Of a stretch of DNA of 64,000 nt, positions 1-11,580 are shown one piece after another; positions within the stretch are counted from its first letter, which is position 1; each line of letters opens with the position of its first letter. Position numbers and translations under genes: made by a program. Source of the stretch: Gymnopus androsaceus JB14 (lineage: Eukaryota; Basidiomycota; Agaricomycetes; Agaricales; Omphalotaceae). The notes under the pieces are model-generated. The model was not told the origin of the DNA and did no database searches. It worked only from the letters and a program-made list of their open reading frames with translations. The stretch spans positions 62,001-126,000 of the forward strand of contig ML769514.1 of assembly GCA_009733575.1 (NCBI GenBank). The letters run 5' to 3'.

Positions 1-42
1 GCCACTATAAGCACATCAGAGCTTGGTCGCAGGTGGTGAAAC

Positions 43-1090
43 CCGCAGGTACCCGCAGGTACATCCGCCAAAATACCTGCGGGTTTTTGGCACCCGTGGA
101 TGGTCACTATCCGCGGGTACGGGTACCCACAGGTACAGGTATGAGTTTTGATGGAATTGCAGATACCCGCGGGTTACCTGCACTACCCGCTGACTTGATA
201 TCAATTAAATTTTAATGTATAAAATGGCATAATTTTAATAGAGATGTCATTTTACATGATAAGTATGTCTTGGTACTTACTAGTATCAGGATTAGTATCA
301 GCAATAGACTCTAATAGTAAGAACTAATCCATAGTACTAGTTCAAATACCAATGCCACTAGGTCTAAACTATGAAGTATTTAGTATTTACTGCCAATGTC
401 AGCACTTCCATCCAAGTAAGTACAGCTAACTACTGTTAATTAATAGTAGATTTATCAGGAACAACTACTTGACTACTACAGTATACTAGTGAGGGAGCAA
501 CAATACTTCTTAAAAGTAAACAGCATTAATATTGATACTTACTTGTAAGTAACTACTACAGTCATCACTCAATCAGAGGCTGATAAGTACCTTGATAAGT
601 ACTTAGTAAGTATGGTAGTAAATTACATTACTTTGTAGTAATTGGGTAACAGAGGTTGTTCTACTAGACCAATTGTATCCAAACTTAGGAGTTAAGCTGA
701 AGGGATGTAGAAGAATGAAAGAAAATTGTTAAAAAGATGGATAGAAGAAATAATGGAGAAGAAGAGTGTTATATTCATATGAATGAAGTGTACTAACACA
801 TAGTAACTAAGTATAGTAAGTCCAAGTACTAGTACTCTACTAGTTTAATACCATTAGTATCTATTTTACATTCATTATATAAATATCTATTATACAAATG
901 TATACCATATTTACTGTACCAATGTAACCTCACAGTTACCTGTAACATCCGCGGGTACCTGCATGAAAAATACCCGCGGGTAACGGGTATTTTAAGCGCC
1001 GGGTTTCCACGGGTACAGGTATGGACTCCGAGATAATGAATACCTGCGGGTACAGGTACAGGTAACCCGCGGATAGTACTCGTACCAATC
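43..1090. mobile_element. Non-autonomous DNA element with GGGTA-rich ends
   Basis: Two GC-rich clusters (about 43-190 and 947-1085) are built from the motif GGTACCCGCGGGTA and variants such as ACAGGTATG and ACCTGCGGGTA. They flank a roughly 750-bp AT-rich interior with no coding potential but many TAGTA/ACTAGT motifs. The repeats occur in both orientations, as in the subterminal regions of some hAT-like elements. I could not fix exact ends or a target duplication. The right cluster abuts the Copia remnant, so the element probably landed in or beside it. The family name is inference; the repeat clusters are directly visible. Confidence 0.5.
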
Positions 1091-1094
1091 TCTG

Positions 1095-4000
1095 AAGCAC
1101 ATTAGCGGTTTTCTCTGTGAAAGCAGAAAAGAAGCTCAATCCTGCTGAGCTCATTTCCACCATCCGTGCAGAAGCAATGGTACACCAAATGTGACATGAG
1201 AACAAGAAAGAATTGGCAAAGTATGCCAGTAACAGGGGAGGAGGAGGTTTACAAGGTCAAGGAAATTCCTTTTAGGGGAAATTCCCAAGGCAGAGGCGAA
1301 GGCTGAGGAGGGGCAAAAAGTTGCCAAGACTCCATCTGATCCAATTGGGAGGCAAAGGACACTTCGGCAATCAATGTCCATCAGAAAAATGCAGCCAAGC
1401 CAACAAGGCTAAGGAGACAAAACCTCCCAAGGAGCAGAAGCCGGATGGAAACTGGAGGGAGAGGCCAAGGAACAATGAAGTGGCATCCTCATCTATGATT
1501 GAGGAAGTACCAGAGTCATCATGGGCAGCAATTGAAATTCTTGCTAAGCCAGGGAATCTTGTTTTCAAATTTTCCAAAATTGCTGATAATTTGAAATAGC
1601 ATTGTTGAGCACTCGCACAACAACTCCTCCACCTCTTACTCTCATAACTTCATCAGAACTCAATGAGCAGCACAATGAAGAAGAGGAAGAAGTATACATC
1701 GACATTAATCTCTTTCCTTCTTTCAAATTTGAATATGACACTGAAGATGGAGTTGAAAAATTTGATCATGCTTTTGCTGCAGCCCACAGTTATGGAGCAA
1801 TTCTTTTTGACTCCAGATGCTCTACCCACACGATGCCACTCACCAGTGAACTCGGGAATCAAAATGAGTGTCCAACATGAGTCATCCAGGCTGCTAACAT
1901 GGAAACTTTCATGGCAAACATCTCTGGCACACTCCATCTTGATCTCCCCATATACAGACGGGAAGTCCAAGCACTAAAGCTCAATCGCACCCTCTTATTT
2001 CTAGACACTCCCAACACACTTATATCATTGGGAAAACTCAACAATGATGAATATGACATCCATACCACTAACGGCAGAATGATGATCAAAGATTGCCAGG
2101 GGAAACTTGTTGGAGTTATCCCAAAGACCAATGGACTATACCAGATCCCATCAAAGGAACATGCTTATTCAACAAAGATCAGCAGATTGGTATCTCTTTA
2201 CAAGGCACACTGCATCTTAGATTACCTTAACTATGCTTATGTGAAGCATATGTTCTGAGATAACCAGTTTCATGGAATCAGATTGGATCCAAAGCAAATG
2301 GATGGACCAGAATGCTGCACTTGTATGCTTAGGAAAGCATCCAGGTATCCTATCACTCAGTTGTAATCATCTCCCTGTGGCAAGAAATTTGGAGATATAT
2401 TCCACATGGACATGTGGGGACCAGCTCAAGTCAGGATGGTAAACCATTGCATTTACACACTGAATCTAGTTGACAAAGCTACCAATTGGTTGGAGGAACC
2501 CCAAATGAAGTCAAAAGACAAGTCATTCACACAGTATGTGGTTCTCCAAACAGGTCTCCAAACTCAATACAGCATGACTGTTAAAATTCTCCACTCTGAT
2601 TGAGGGGGAGAATTTCTCAGTGAAAAATTCACGGCATATCTGGAATGTATAGGTACATGGCACCCTGGAACAGAGTGGTATAGCGGAATGCGTACATTGA
2701 ACTTTGCTGAATGCAGTTTGAAGTCTCTTAATCTCATCAGGACTCCTGAAATGGCTTTGGGGATTCATGATGAAATACGCTGTATATGTTTGGAACTGGA
2801 TGCCAAAGAGCCATTGGAATGGCAAATCCCTGCGAGAAACAGTTTGGAATTAAACCAGACATTACTAATCTTCATATCTTCAGCAGTATTGTTTATGTTA
2901 AACAAGAAAAGGAGCCTGGCAAATTGGGAACTACAGGCCCATGAAGGACGCTGGATTGGACTCGAACCTGAATCAAATGGCCACTATATTTACAGGCAAA
3001 CATGTCACACTGTCACAACAGAGAGGAATGTAGTTTTCTCTGACAGGCAGATCCAACCCATTGAAGGGAGAACGGAAATTTGGGAAATTTGGAATTGGTC
3101 ACCAATTCAGAACAGCCTGTCATACAGTTCCAGAAGAAATTGCCAAACCCGTTCCACCAGACAAAGTAACTGGCAAATGAATCAGACAACCCACCAAGAA
3201 TATCAGGGACATTATTGAAGGACTTGGAGAAGGAAGTGATGAATTGTGACATCTCACTGCATCTCTGGTCAGGAAACATTAGAGATTGAATCTGATCCTT
3301 TATCTGTTGCAGAAGCTGTGTGACAGCCTGACAGTTCCAAGTGGTATGATGCCTTGAAAGAGAAAATCTCCAGACTCCAGGAGCATGGAACCTACACAAT
3401 TGCTACTCCACCTCCAGATGCCAACATTCTCACATCCAAATGGGTCTATCAGACCAAGAAGGATGAACAAGGTCATATCACAGGACACAGAGCTCGTCTT
3501 GTTGTACGTGGATTTAATCAGATCCCAGACATTGATTACTTCCCAGATGAAACCTTTGCATCTGTTGCAAAACCTGCATCAGCCTGTGCTATACTCAGCA
3601 TTGGAGCTGAGAAGAGCATGGTCATTCACCAGATGGAAGTTAAATCTGCTTATCTTTATGGGAAATTGGATGACAACAAGCACATTTATATGAAGGCACC
3701 TCCAGGCATTGATATAGGGATGAAACCAGGTCAAGTTTTACAGCTTAAACTCGCACTTTATGGACTTAAACAAGCCGGTTGACAATGGTACATGCAATTC
3801 AGGGCAATCCCCAATTGGGGTTTAAACGGTCTAATTTTGATCATGCTGTTTTCTACTTATTGCACCAATCCCTTTACCATCATTTTCATACATGTTGATG
3901 AGATGAAATTGGTTACCAAAACCCTGGCCATCATGGAGAAATTGAAGAAAGATATTGGGTCTATAATCAAAGTTGTTGATTCCAGAGAAATCCATTGGCT

Positions 4001-4241
4001 ACTTGGGATCGAGATCCAAAGATCTCTCCATAACAGGACAATTCACTTATCCCAGCGGTCATATATTGATGCCATAATCTCTCACTATGGATTCTTGGAT
4101 ATAAAGCTACTCTCTATTCCCTTTGATCCCCACATTCACCTGACCAAAGACCAGTCACCCAAAACTATTGAGGAAATCACTTTCCTATGCAACAAACCCT
4201 ATAGAGAGGCCTTTGGTAATACCATGAGTGGTAAACCATGA
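1095..4241 (+). mobile_element. Decayed Ty1/Copia retrotransposon, no LTRs seen
   Basis: A degenerate gag-pol copy reads left to right. Gag: a tail near 1100-1200 (NPAELISTIRAEA) and a zinc-knuckle remnant at 1351-1386 (GGKGHFGNQC), whose first two cysteines are lost to a small deletion. Protease: ILFDSRCSTH near 1803, where the usual DSG is DSR. A GAG-pre-integrase region follows near 2060-2250. Integrase: HMDMWGP near 2404 and HSD-stop-GGEF near 2595, with the core broken by stops. Reverse transcriptase begins at about 3339. RNase H is missing, and the copy stops at about 4241 in a short repeat. Many stops and frameshifts make it inactive. The left end meets the GGGTA-rich element, so the 5' part is lost. 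Confidence 0.85.
3339..4241 (+). pseudogene. Copia reverse transcriptase remnant
   Basis: The block at 3354-3782 encodes the Copia RT fingers and palm: SKWVYQTKKDEQG, then ARLVVRGFNQ, then HQMEVKSAYLYGKL, and the conserved ALYGLKQAG at the end. After a stop it resumes near 3860 with FIHVDEM, which stands where functional copies have YVDDM, so the second catalytic aspartate is replaced by glutamate. HWLLGIEI and SQRSYIDAII follow, as in the connection region. The ORF ends without RNase H. It is the best preserved part of the element but cannot encode an active polymerase. Confidence 0.85.
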
Positions 4242-4276
4242 GTGGTAATACAATGGGTGGTACTACCATGAGTGGT
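4216..4276. repeat. Short array of ACCATGAGTGGTA units
   Basis: Four near-identical copies of a 12-13 base unit (CCATGAGTGGTA, one with ACAATGGGTGGTA) lie 14-19 bases apart, exactly where the Copia remnant loses homology. It may be replication slippage or the end of another element. Between it and 4433 there is no coding potential. Confidence 0.6.
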
Positions 4277-4433
4277 ATTCTTCAAACATGGTATATTGAT
4301 TTGTCTATTGTTGCCCATCTAACCTTCAACCCTAGCCCCTAATCCCTAAGTCCTAATTCATAAATCTCAATTCCTGACATGTTCTTGGTCTCATAAGCAC
4401 CCATCAGTGCTGATAGATGTAGTTACATGTATA

Positions 4434-5923
4434 CAGTGGGTCAAAAAATTGTCCACATGTTTGACACTTTTGTAAAGATCCAGGATTTGCAAGATAGATA
4501 TTATATATATCAAAAAGTGATTAGTGAGGACTAAAAATCCCTGGATCCTGGCTCCATGTCCATATCTTGTTTGTCTTGTTTGGATTAAAACTCATTGAGA
4601 TATAAGCAATTCAATTCAATGATCCATGTGGACAATTTTTTGATATGCACATAGAAATACAGAAAAGGTAGTCTAATACTTGGTATGACCTCCATGTGCA
4701 CTCACAACTGCTTTGAGCCTTCTTGGCATGCTCCTAATTAACCTCTGACAATCTTCCTTGGTAATTTCCCCCCATTTTTCTGCCACTCTGTCTCACAACT
4801 CCCAAGCTCCAGAGGGTGGCTTGTCATATTCATTAAGTTTGTTTTTGAGGGTTGTCCAGAGATGCTCAATGGGATTGAGATCAGGGGACTGTGCAGCCAA
4901 TCCATACAGTTGATCTCATGGTCATCAAACCACTTGGCAGCAACTTTGGAGGTGTGCTTAGGGTCATTATCCTGCTGAAAGATGGCTATCTCTGGATCAA
5001 GAAGCAGATTTTCCATGCTTTCCAAGAGATTTCCATCCAAAATGTCAACATACTGCTCCCCGTTCATCCTCCCCTCAACCTCCACCAAATTCCCCACACC
5101 TTCCCATCCCATACATCCCCACACCATGATATTTCCTCCCCCAAATGTTACAGTTTCCTTGATGCCTCTTTCTCCTACTGATTCCCCCTTTCTTCCCCAT
5201 ACATACTGCTGCCCATCTGACCCATATCTATTGATTGTGGTCTCATCTGACCAAACAACCCTCTTCCGATCATCTACAGTCCATTCCAGATACTTCTGAG
5301 CAAATGTCAAACAAGCTTTCCCATTCTTGGCCCTGCCAGTGGAGATTTGTTTGATGACAGTATTTTCATCAGTAGTAGAGAGCTTTCTAGGGTGGCCTGC
5401 TGGATGGCTCTGCTTGTCTGGGAGTGCTTCTTTTGCCAAAGAAGCAATACTTGACTTGGATACACCTGTCTGAGCAGAGATTTCCCTGGTAGAAGCTCCA
5501 GTGTGGAGCAGAGAGAGGACATTGTCTTTCTGAGAGGGTGTGAGAGGTCTCATAATTTTGTTAGAACCATAAATCAGTGAGATATGCTTATATATATGTC
5601 AGATAGCTTGTATGATATCATTATGATGTCTATATGACATCACCATACAGTCTGAGTCATGATGTCATTGATGAGGGCTCACAATTGTGGAGCAAAGTTA
5701 TTACAATACAAGCTCAAAAAATTGTCCACATGGGTCATTGAATTGAATTGCTTATATCTCAGTGACTTTTGATCCAAACAAGGCAGACCAGATATGTACA
5801 TGGAGCCAGGATCCAGGGCTCTTTAGTCCTCACTGATCACTTTTTGATATATTTAATATCTATCTTGCAAATCCTGGATCTTTACAAAAGTGTCAAACAT
5901 GTGGACAATTTTTTGACCCACTG
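4434..5923 (-). mobile_element. Tc1/mariner element with 210-bp inverted repeats
   Basis: The element starts with CAGTGGGTCAAAAAATTG and ends with its reverse complement, flanked on both sides by TA (4432-4433 and 5924-5925), the Tc1/mariner target. The terminal inverted repeats are long: 4434-4643 matches the reverse complement of 5714-5923 over 210 bp with a modest number of substitutions. Each repeat is bracketed by an inverted copy of the same core (AAAAAATTGTCCACATG outside, CATGTGGACAATTTTTTG inside). The only gene is the broken transposase on the minus strand. The copy is intact as a structure but cannot move by itself. Confidence 0.92.
4673..5553 (-). pseudogene. Tc1/mariner DD34E transposase, broken
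   Basis: It starts MRPLTPSQKDNVLSLLHTGA. An N-terminal helix-turn-helix (REISAQTGVSKSSIASL) recognises the element ends. The catalytic domain shows the first Asp in VVWSDETTINRYG and the second Asp in IFQQDNDPKHTSK. The catalytic Glu (PDLNPIEHLW) is present in the DNA near 4870-4890 but lies in another frame because one base is missing just before it, and a TGA follows further on. Counting through the shift gives 34 residues between the second Asp and the Glu. About 60 residues are also missing between the HTH region (ISTGRAKNGK) and the catalytic core, so this copy lost an internal segment. The ancestral stop is probably at 4673-4675. Confidence 0.9.
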
Positions 5924-6026
5924 TATAAGTAATGTCATACTTTACTAGTACTGGTATTAGGACCAGCACATATAGTACTTAGTCACACTAGTAGCACTTA
6001 GTTGGTATCACCAATAATTTGTACTA

Positions 6027-6266
6027 GTACTGTATAATTACGACCAATAGTTCCTGTAACCATAACACTGGCCCCAGGAACTTGGTCATTTTGGAAATCA
6101 TAACACATAACGGGGGCCAATTTTTCGGTGCCCTTGCCTATTATGGTAATTTCTTTTTGGCTGGCTTCGCCGGCTATACCATGTATAGTAAGAGAACTTA
6201 TACTTTTTTGAAGTTCCTGCGTAACGCATGAAACCCGGGAACTATTAGTTGTAATTATACAGTAAC
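6027..6266. mobile_element. 240-bp inverted-repeat element (MITE-like)
   Basis: 6027-6054 and 6238-6266 form imperfect inverted repeats (about 25 of 29 bases), with cores TACTGTATAATTAC and AATAGTTCC. The interior is more GC-rich than its surroundings and has no ORF of note. No target duplication was recognised. Confidence 0.5.
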
Positions 6267-6497
6267 TAACCTAATGGTTATACTAGTAGTAAGAAGTTAG
6301 TATACTAGTAACGAATGTAATAGTGAGTAGTACTAATAATTCATTGTACTAGTAGCTAATCTAATGGTTAGTACTCATAAGTTATTGCACTAGTAGTTAA
6401 TCTGATTGTTATACTAGTACTAATAAATTGTTGTACTAGTAACTAATGGTTAGTAGTACTTATAAGCTGGTACACCAGTAACTAATGTACTGTACCA
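6243..6497. repeat. Degenerate minisatellite, about 43-bp unit, five copies
   Basis: Units begin CTAGTA(A/G)CTAAT and end near TTGTA or TTGCA, with lengths of 39-46 bases. Five successive units plus a partial one can be laid out by eye. ACTAGT palindromes recur in every unit. The region is non-coding. Confidence 0.6.
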
Positions 6498-7208
6498 TTT
6501 CAATTGACTGTTCAGTAATGCATCATGGGCGCCTCTGAACTGAACTAAAATCCCAGTTTTCATGCATCATTTCTGTCTCTGAACTGAAAAATAATTTACC
6601 ATGTTTTTAGGCTTGTTTTGGCTTTTTTTGAGGCTTCTTTGGCTCATTTTTGCACATGCACAGTTGCGTGCAGTCGTAATTACAGTATCATGTACTGTAT
6701 CAATAATGTCAACTGATACAGTGAACCGTGAACCTGATTGCAGGTGGGGGAACTTGGTTTGATAGGGTAAATAAGTATAGCAATTGTGCTGCCTAAGCTT
6801 TCTGCCATGCTGGGGCAGCCTCCAGTTGTGCTCAAGTATATTTTGTGGGATCACGAAGATCTTTCATGTAGCTTTTGGGACAGTAGGTGACACATTTGAC
6901 CACTTTCGGTTCTTGAGATTGGTGAGATCAGAAGTGGTTGCCATTTTGTCAAGGAATAAAAATTTTTAGAGATCAAAGGGATGCATAAAAATGATGTACA
7001 ATCCACAACCCACAATGAACCATTGTGAATTGATACTTACTACAAGTAAACTAGTAACACATACTTCCATTGGCACTTTGGAACTGGTGCTGAACTGAAC
7101 TAAAAATTTGATCCATCATGCATCATTGGGAGCACTGAACCAATGAACTGATGGCACCAAGGCATTATGCATCATCCTGGATGAACAGTTGATCAAAATG
7201 GTACAGTA
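6488..7208. mobile_element. 721-bp MITE-like element with 27-bp inverted repeats
   Basis: The ends TACTGTACCATTT and its reverse complement (AAATGGTACAGTA) continue into ACTGTTCA, giving 27-bp terminal inverted repeats with four mismatches (6488-6514 and 7182-7208). Inside, the phrase TGAACTGAACTAAAA and the motif ATGCATCAT recur near both ends (6530-6575 and 7090-7175). No transposase is encoded and the target duplication is unclear. Confidence 0.55.
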
Positions 7209-7283
7209 GTAACAAAAGGACTGCATTCCTTGACATCTTCAGGTGGGAGATGGAGGTGATAGATGGAGTCCTTAGCTGGTGGA

Positions 7284-8247
7284 TTATTCTATTTGACAAC
7301 CCCCTTGTTATGAAACAACCCTTTCCTTATCTATCAACCTGGTTGTTGTCACAAATGGTCACAGTTCACCAAATATGCCAAATAAGCAGACATTGAGTAT
7401 TTCATAAATTTTTCTATTGTGACTTGCTGATTTTCTTCAGAATAAGGGGAGTGGGGAAGGGGAATGGCCACAAGTAGTGAGAATCAAGAACATTGGCAGC
7501 AGCTAGCTAAGTACCTAAACAATGGACTAGTTTGTGAGTGCAAAATATTACAGTGTTTTTGGAAAACCTTGTCCAAATCAATCTTGGTGATGGCAATAAT
7601 TCAATAAATAAATAAAAATCTAAAAAGGGAAACAATCTTCCTGCTGTCAGACAACATCCAAGTCAGCCTTGTATTCTGGTGGTTGTTGTTCACTGTGCTA
7701 GATGTTGCCCAGCACAGTGAGCAAGTACAAAATACTGACTATCCTACCCTTGACCTAGACAAGTACTCAGCCTTGTAAACTTGTTATGTACTAGCATGCT
7801 GAGAAAGTACTTTGTATCTAATATACATAGCTTTACAGTTGGATTTTGGTAGTCTACTCTGTGATACTGTGTACAGTGGAGGGCATGCAAGGAGCATTCA
7901 CCATTGAGTTGCAGTTACACCAAGGCAATTTCTATTGGATTCTTTGTTTAGAATTAGATTTATTTATTGAATTTTTATCATCACCGAGATTGAGATACAA
8001 ATAATATGTATCATGTAAGAGCTTAGGTACCTAATGCCATCTAGCACCACAGTAGCAGTACCAAAATGCAAGTAAGCACTGAGCAGCAGTAATTGTCACT
8101 TTTCAAAAAGTCCACAAGGACATAAATATTTGAAAAAAAGCAGAGTCACACTTTAATATGTGTGACAGGGTTGCTAAATAACACTTCAAGAGGGTTGTCC
8201 GTTAAGGGGGGGTTGTTGTCAAGCAAGGGGGTTGTCAAATAGAATGA
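7284..8247. mobile_element. 964-bp TIR element with 15-bp target duplication
   Basis: The element is bounded by 24-bp terminal inverted repeats with one mismatch (T[T/C]ATTCTATTTGACAAC at the outer end). It is flanked by a perfect 15-base direct repeat, TCCTTAGCTGGTGGA, at 7269-7283 and 8248-8262. ACAACCC motifs recur inside both ends. A second, inner inverted repeat of about 45 bases sits at roughly 7580-7625 and 7945-7995 (core AATTCAATAAATAAAT next to GGTGATG). There is no coding region. The target duplication is longer than the 2-11 bp usual for cut-and-paste families, so I leave the family open. Confidence 0.75.
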
Positions 8248-8262
8248 TCCTTAGCTGGTGGA

Positions 8263-9502
8263 CTCACAGGAAGAGATCCAGAAAGGTTTTGACATAAATT
8301 TCGGAGGTACTCGAGTCATTCAATTAGATGTTGAGTTGGCTCTGTCGGCATTTTTGCTGCTTTAGATGTTTTCTTCAAAACCGCAATTTACTATTTACTT
8401 TAATGTGTTTGCTGGAACTCAAAGAAACTTTCAAACAATGCACTGACTTGAGTTGGCTTTAGGCTAACTTGGGACATAAGACCTCATGGACCTTGGCTCA
8501 AGTCACTCAGGGTTAACTTGTAGTGGTCTGAGTATAAGGGGTACTTTCCTGATGCATCACCCGATGAGTTTGTAGGTAGATATACATGATTATCTGAGCT
8601 TGTTCTGAGCCCACCGTTTCCGCTTTGGAGTTATATCTGTTGTGCCAGCTTGAGGTTTTCAAGCCAAGCTGCAGCTTCACGAGCCATAGCAGCCAGCCAT
8701 CCAGCATACTCAATTAATGATATTGACTTCTTATTTTATGCTATTTAATTAATAATCCATTCATTGCAATGATTCATTTACTGACCATTGTGCCCGGGAC
8801 AAATAGTTGGTCATTTTCAGTGTCCTGGAAGGGCTTCCTAACAATGATTTAGTAGAAACCCTTGAGAGGGACCAGAAAGCGCGTTAGAATTATCCTTATT
8901 GATCAAATTATTTTTATGACATATTTTCATCACATTTACATCACATATTATGTCTTACATCACTATTACTTCATACATGATATCATGACTTCACACAGTA
9001 GCCACTTACTATATTTGATAGTTATGGCATAGTTATGATATATGCATTTCTGTAGGTATAATTACTACTTGTAGATACCCACGTTCTTTACGTGTTTGCC
9101 TCAGGGTCTTTACAAGGCACCATTCTTCATTGTTATAGGTGTTTTATTATCTTTCAATTTAATTATGCTAGTGTAATCTGTGTGATCCCATTCCTCAACC
9201 AGCATAAGATATGCCCAGTTCAGATATCTTAACTATTTACTGAACATTTTGAGTGCTCACTGAGACTCTTTGCTTTCATAGAAACATTGCTTTTTGTGAT
9301 GAAATGTAATAATATCAGACAAATTTGCATGAACCTTTAAATTTCTGATATGATTTATTTAATATTGCATAGAAATTGTATTTATGCCTATTTTATGACA
9401 TTTGCAGCATTTTTGTGTGAGTTTTATGCTAATTTTATATATAACGCATTTCCTGATGAAATTTTCAATACAAGAAAACAGACTAGAAGCTCCCCAATTC
9501 AT
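8263..9502. other. AT-rich stretch without recognisable gene
   Basis: I see only short reading frames with no family resemblance, scattered AT-rich runs and no clear terminal repeats. The last part is the 3' flank of the acyl-CoA oxidase-like gene. Confidence 0.6.
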
Positions 9503-11580
9503 TCAAAGCTTTGCTCTTTGGTCTTCCAATGACACTATTGCATGGTTCCCACTGCCTTGATACTTAGGAATCTCCATGTCTGATTTGTTCCTAAGAACAG
9601 GCATACTTTCCACCCAATTTTTCCACTTGTCTTCACTAACGATGGGTGCCTGCACGTAAGGTTCGATACCTATCTCATTCAGTAGCACATCTAGCTTGCT
9701 ATAAGCTTCTCCGATGGCGGCTTCTTCCATCTGCATCACTTGCTTCTTACCTACTACTACTTTCCCTTCAATATACCATGCCATGTCTTGGCTAATGGTA
9801 CTTGCCTCATAGAGAGCAACAAGTTCAGGATGCACACCAGCCGATATCATTGCCTCATACGCCATACGGCTCCCAATGGACCGAATTAGTGCGACTGACT
9901 GAGGCAGGAGAAGACGATTGAATTCTTCTGAGCGATATTTTCCGCCAATGGATTTCAGAATGACCTGCATGTCTTCAAATATTCCGTGTTCATGTAGGGC
10001 TAGAAATGAGGATGGGTTCCTTGGTGGTGGAACACTGTATCGCCCAAGAAGTAGTTCACTTGCGAGGCCTGTATAGCACTTCAGATACCACACACAATGA
10101 ACATATAATTGAAGGCTTACGGATGCATAAAACCGTTACATCTCCTTCCGCAATTGTCAGACCACGAATCTCTTGCTGTACAGGGACATATATTAGAATA
10201 TATTCTACCAAGGCTTAAAACCCACCTCAAGTCCCACCAGCTGGTTTTGCACATACAATCCCTGTGCGCCCAGCCTATCTGTCAGCTCAACACTTGAGCC
10301 ACGGTAGTGGTATATTGCTGTTGTCTTAAACACTGCTGCAAGTGCATTCCTGATCTGCAATGCATCCAGCTCAAGTGCTGTCCCGGGTTGTCCGCCAAAG
10401 TATACTCTGATTTCCTTAAATAATGCCTCAAGTGCTGCGGCTTGTGCAAGTGCCCTGACAATTGGGATCTGCGTCGTTCGAAAAGATATGATCGGGACAG
10501 TCTCGCCGCGAGTATTTGTAACTTTTCGGCGACGGGAATAAGTCGCGACAATGTATGCATAGAGACGCAGAGCAGGAATAGTCACTGCACTAATAGTGGC
10601 TGAGCCGATACCAAGACGCCAGATACTGTGCAGAAACTGTACACGCGAGGGGAGAATGGATCTCAGTGACCCAAGAAGTGCCGTTGGAGGGAGATTGACA
10701 TGGTTGAAAGAGGTTATAGAGTGGCCCACAGGTCTTGTTCCCTCGCGCCAGGGCATGAGTCTACAAGGAAATGCAGTAATGAGATACGCAGTAAGCAATG
10801 GCATCTCACTTTACCTGCATGACACGCCAGGATGCATCTCCAAACCATCATTAAGGGGTACGATGAAAGGTCGAATACCATGATCGGTGTCACCAATAAT
10901 AAGACGTGCCATCACTATTCCGATGCGCGGTAATCCGCCGGCCGGAAGAGTGGGTGGCATAAATCTGCAAGCTTAGTATTAACCATGGTATTGGTCTCGA
11001 AAGAGGATTACTAACTTTGCAGCCCGGGGTTTGGAGTATGTAGGTCTAGACTCCCGTTAGACAGAAGTGTCACCCGAGTCTCAATGTTCTGAGTATCCAG
11101 GCCATGTCCGACTTCAGTGACCATGTATTGAGCACTATTCAAGGCGCATTCAAAGTGAGTAGGATATTCATTGGGAATGATAATAAAGCTTACCTGACTT
11201 CAAATAGAAGGAGCTTACGGCAAAGCTCCTGCAGTTCAGGACGATCTTTGGCAAACTGAGCAATGGTGGCTGTCGCTAGATTAAGATGAATCGTCCATAG
11301 AGTCGTGGCAGCACCATCTAGGAGATTAATGGGGTCCATGTTTGAATCCCAGAACCGTTCTGAGCATGATAAAATTTCATCAAGAGTGAATTCTAGATCA
11401 TAGGCGTATGTATTAGTATTAGGCATGGTTTTGAGAGCCACACGTACCAAATGCAGACACAATGGCTTTGGCGCGCTGATGCGCGAGTGTAAGGCGATAC
11501 TCCTTCCCAAGCTCCCAGTCTCTGACAGCTCGCAGAAAAAGATGGGTGCAAGCAAGATGCTGTCCTTGAGGGGTCGCCAT
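9503..11580 (-). CDS. Peroxisomal acyl-CoA oxidase-like enzyme
   Basis: It belongs to the acyl-CoA dehydrogenase/oxidase superfamily, which performs the FAD-dependent first step of fatty-acid beta-oxidation. Predicted exons: 11580-11448, 11392-11194, 11134-11016, about 10971-10815, 10760-10226, 10175-10121 and 10068-9503, giving roughly 587 residues. Signature stretches in order are DGAATTLWTIHLNLATAT, YMVTEVGHGLDTQNIET, MPPTLPAG then VMARLI, HSITSFNHVNLPPTALLG, EIRGLTIAEGDV, LASELLLGRY, and LVALYEASTISQDMAWY, which holds the probable catalytic Glu. The chain ends QRAKL, an AKL-type PTS1 signal for the peroxisome matrix. The start at 11580 is the first ATG in frame. The splice joining exons 3 and 4 is the least certain; only an acceptor at about 10971 keeps frame. 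It appears intact although surrounded by transposons, and its flanking DNA is AT-rich. Confidence 0.85.

Noticed and set aside
4326..4360. CCCTAG/CCCCTAA/TCCCTAA run resembling degenerate telomere repeat
   Set aside because: Only three or four imperfect units in a mid-island position; too short to call interstitial telomere.
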